Part shown: one piece after another, positions 16,611-16,931 of the stretch | Position numbering within the stretch: the first letter of the stretch is position 1 | Layout: every line of letters begins with the position of its first letter | Assembly: GCA_902459845.2 (NCBI GenBank) | Contig: CABPSV020000408.1 | Span: 1-16,931 of the forward strand | Source of the DNA: Hepatocystis sp. ex Piliocolobus tephrosceles | Taxonomy: Eukaryota > Apicomplexa > Aconoidasida > Haemosporida > Plasmodiidae | Length of the DNA: 16,931 nucleotides | Direction: 5' to 3' | Position numbers and translations under genes: made by a program | The notes under the pieces: model-generated | What the model was told of the DNA's origin: nothing | Databases searched by the model: none | The model's input: the letters and a program-made list of their open reading frames with translations, nothing else

Positions 16611-16931
16611 TAAATTCTATGTTATATTCACAAAAAGGTACGTACAACTGATGATATACAAATAAAATGTTATTAATACATTTGAAAGAATAAATGAAAT
16701 ATAAAAACGAAAAAAAAAAAAAAAGTAAATTTCGTTTATGTGTATATAATAATCATAGCAACAATTAAAAATGAGGCAGTTTAAAATATGTAAGGATAAA
16801 TAGGTTGAACTAGCTCTGTTCATAATTAAAAATTAACATTATTATATATGTTTCTTATATTTATGTTTAATATAGGAAACACAAAAAAAGAAAAGAGAAA
16901 AAAAAAAAAAAAAAAACAAAAAAACAAAAAA

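Larger units (their letters stand above)
14441..16931. other. Gene-poor AT-rich region, 2.5 kb
   Basis: Upstream of the exonuclease gene, this stretch should contain its promoter and perhaps the flank of the next gene beyond the window. It holds T-runs at 14957-14982, 15430-15468 (T39) and 16463-16489, an A28 run at 16118-16145, TA/AT microsatellites at 15701-15720 and 15812-15830, a C8-T-C4 tract at 14992-15004, a palindrome, two hairpins and a 23/24-bp array. The longest open frames are about 70 codons, hydrophobic and homopolymer-derived (15831-16043, 16195-16407, 16617-16823), with no recognisable domain. I see no convincing gene, tRNA or rRNA. Confidence 0.65.

Noticed and set aside
14441..16931. 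Possible centromere
   Set aside because: Plasmodium centromeres are nearly pure A+T over 2-3 kb with a central repeat block; this region contains many GC-containing stretches and only a small 23/24-bp array.

Overview
The window looks like nuclear DNA of a malaria parasite (Plasmodium) or a close haemosporidian relative. It is extremely A+T-rich, full of long poly-A/poly-T tracts and AT microsatellites, and its large genes are interrupted by low-complexity tandem repeats. One gene has a bipartite plastid (apicoplast) leader, and another has a short AT-rich intron with GT/AG borders. The species cannot be settled from the sequence; the coding repeats are Gly/Ser- and Ser/Glu-rich rather than dominated by long Asn runs.

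Layout: (i) 1-912, non-coding 5' flank with a 12-bp minisatellite (1-240) and a 13-bp minisatellite (583-700). (ii) 913-7446, plus strand, a very large SEL1/HRD3-like secretory protein (2177 aa from the preferred start) carrying seven in-frame tandem arrays. (iii) 7447-8694, convergent intergenic region with a 66-nt T run, a perfect 14-bp palindrome and a weak C/D-snoRNA-like segment. (iv) 8695-12072, minus strand, a condensin-II kleisin subunit (CAP-H2-like). It is split by a 258-nt intron that is in frame and stop-free, so it reads as one open frame, and it has a Ser/Glu-rich repeat region of about 200 residues. (v) 12073-13078, intergenic, with a 66-nt A run, a second 13-bp minisatellite and a 7-bp/15-bp array. 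(vi) 13079-14440, minus strand, a stand-alone 5'-3' exonuclease of the DNA polymerase I N-terminal type with an apicoplast-type leader. (vii) 14441-16931, about 2.5 kb without a convincing gene, holding homopolymers, a 23/24-bp array, a palindrome and two hairpins.

The three genes are not an operon and serve separate compartments: ER protein quality control (SEL1/HRD3-like), nuclear chromosome condensation (CAP-H2) and apicoplast DNA maintenance (exonuclease). CAP-H2 and the exonuclease are tandem on the minus strand; the SEL1-like gene converges on CAP-H2.

I found no strong evidence for a new multi-gene system. The points most worth a second look are the hidden stop-free intron in CAP-H2, a substituted acidic position in the exonuclease active site, related 13-bp repeats in two separate intergenic regions, and the concentration of tandem arrays, whose period is a multiple of three only where they are coding (with one exception at the window edge).
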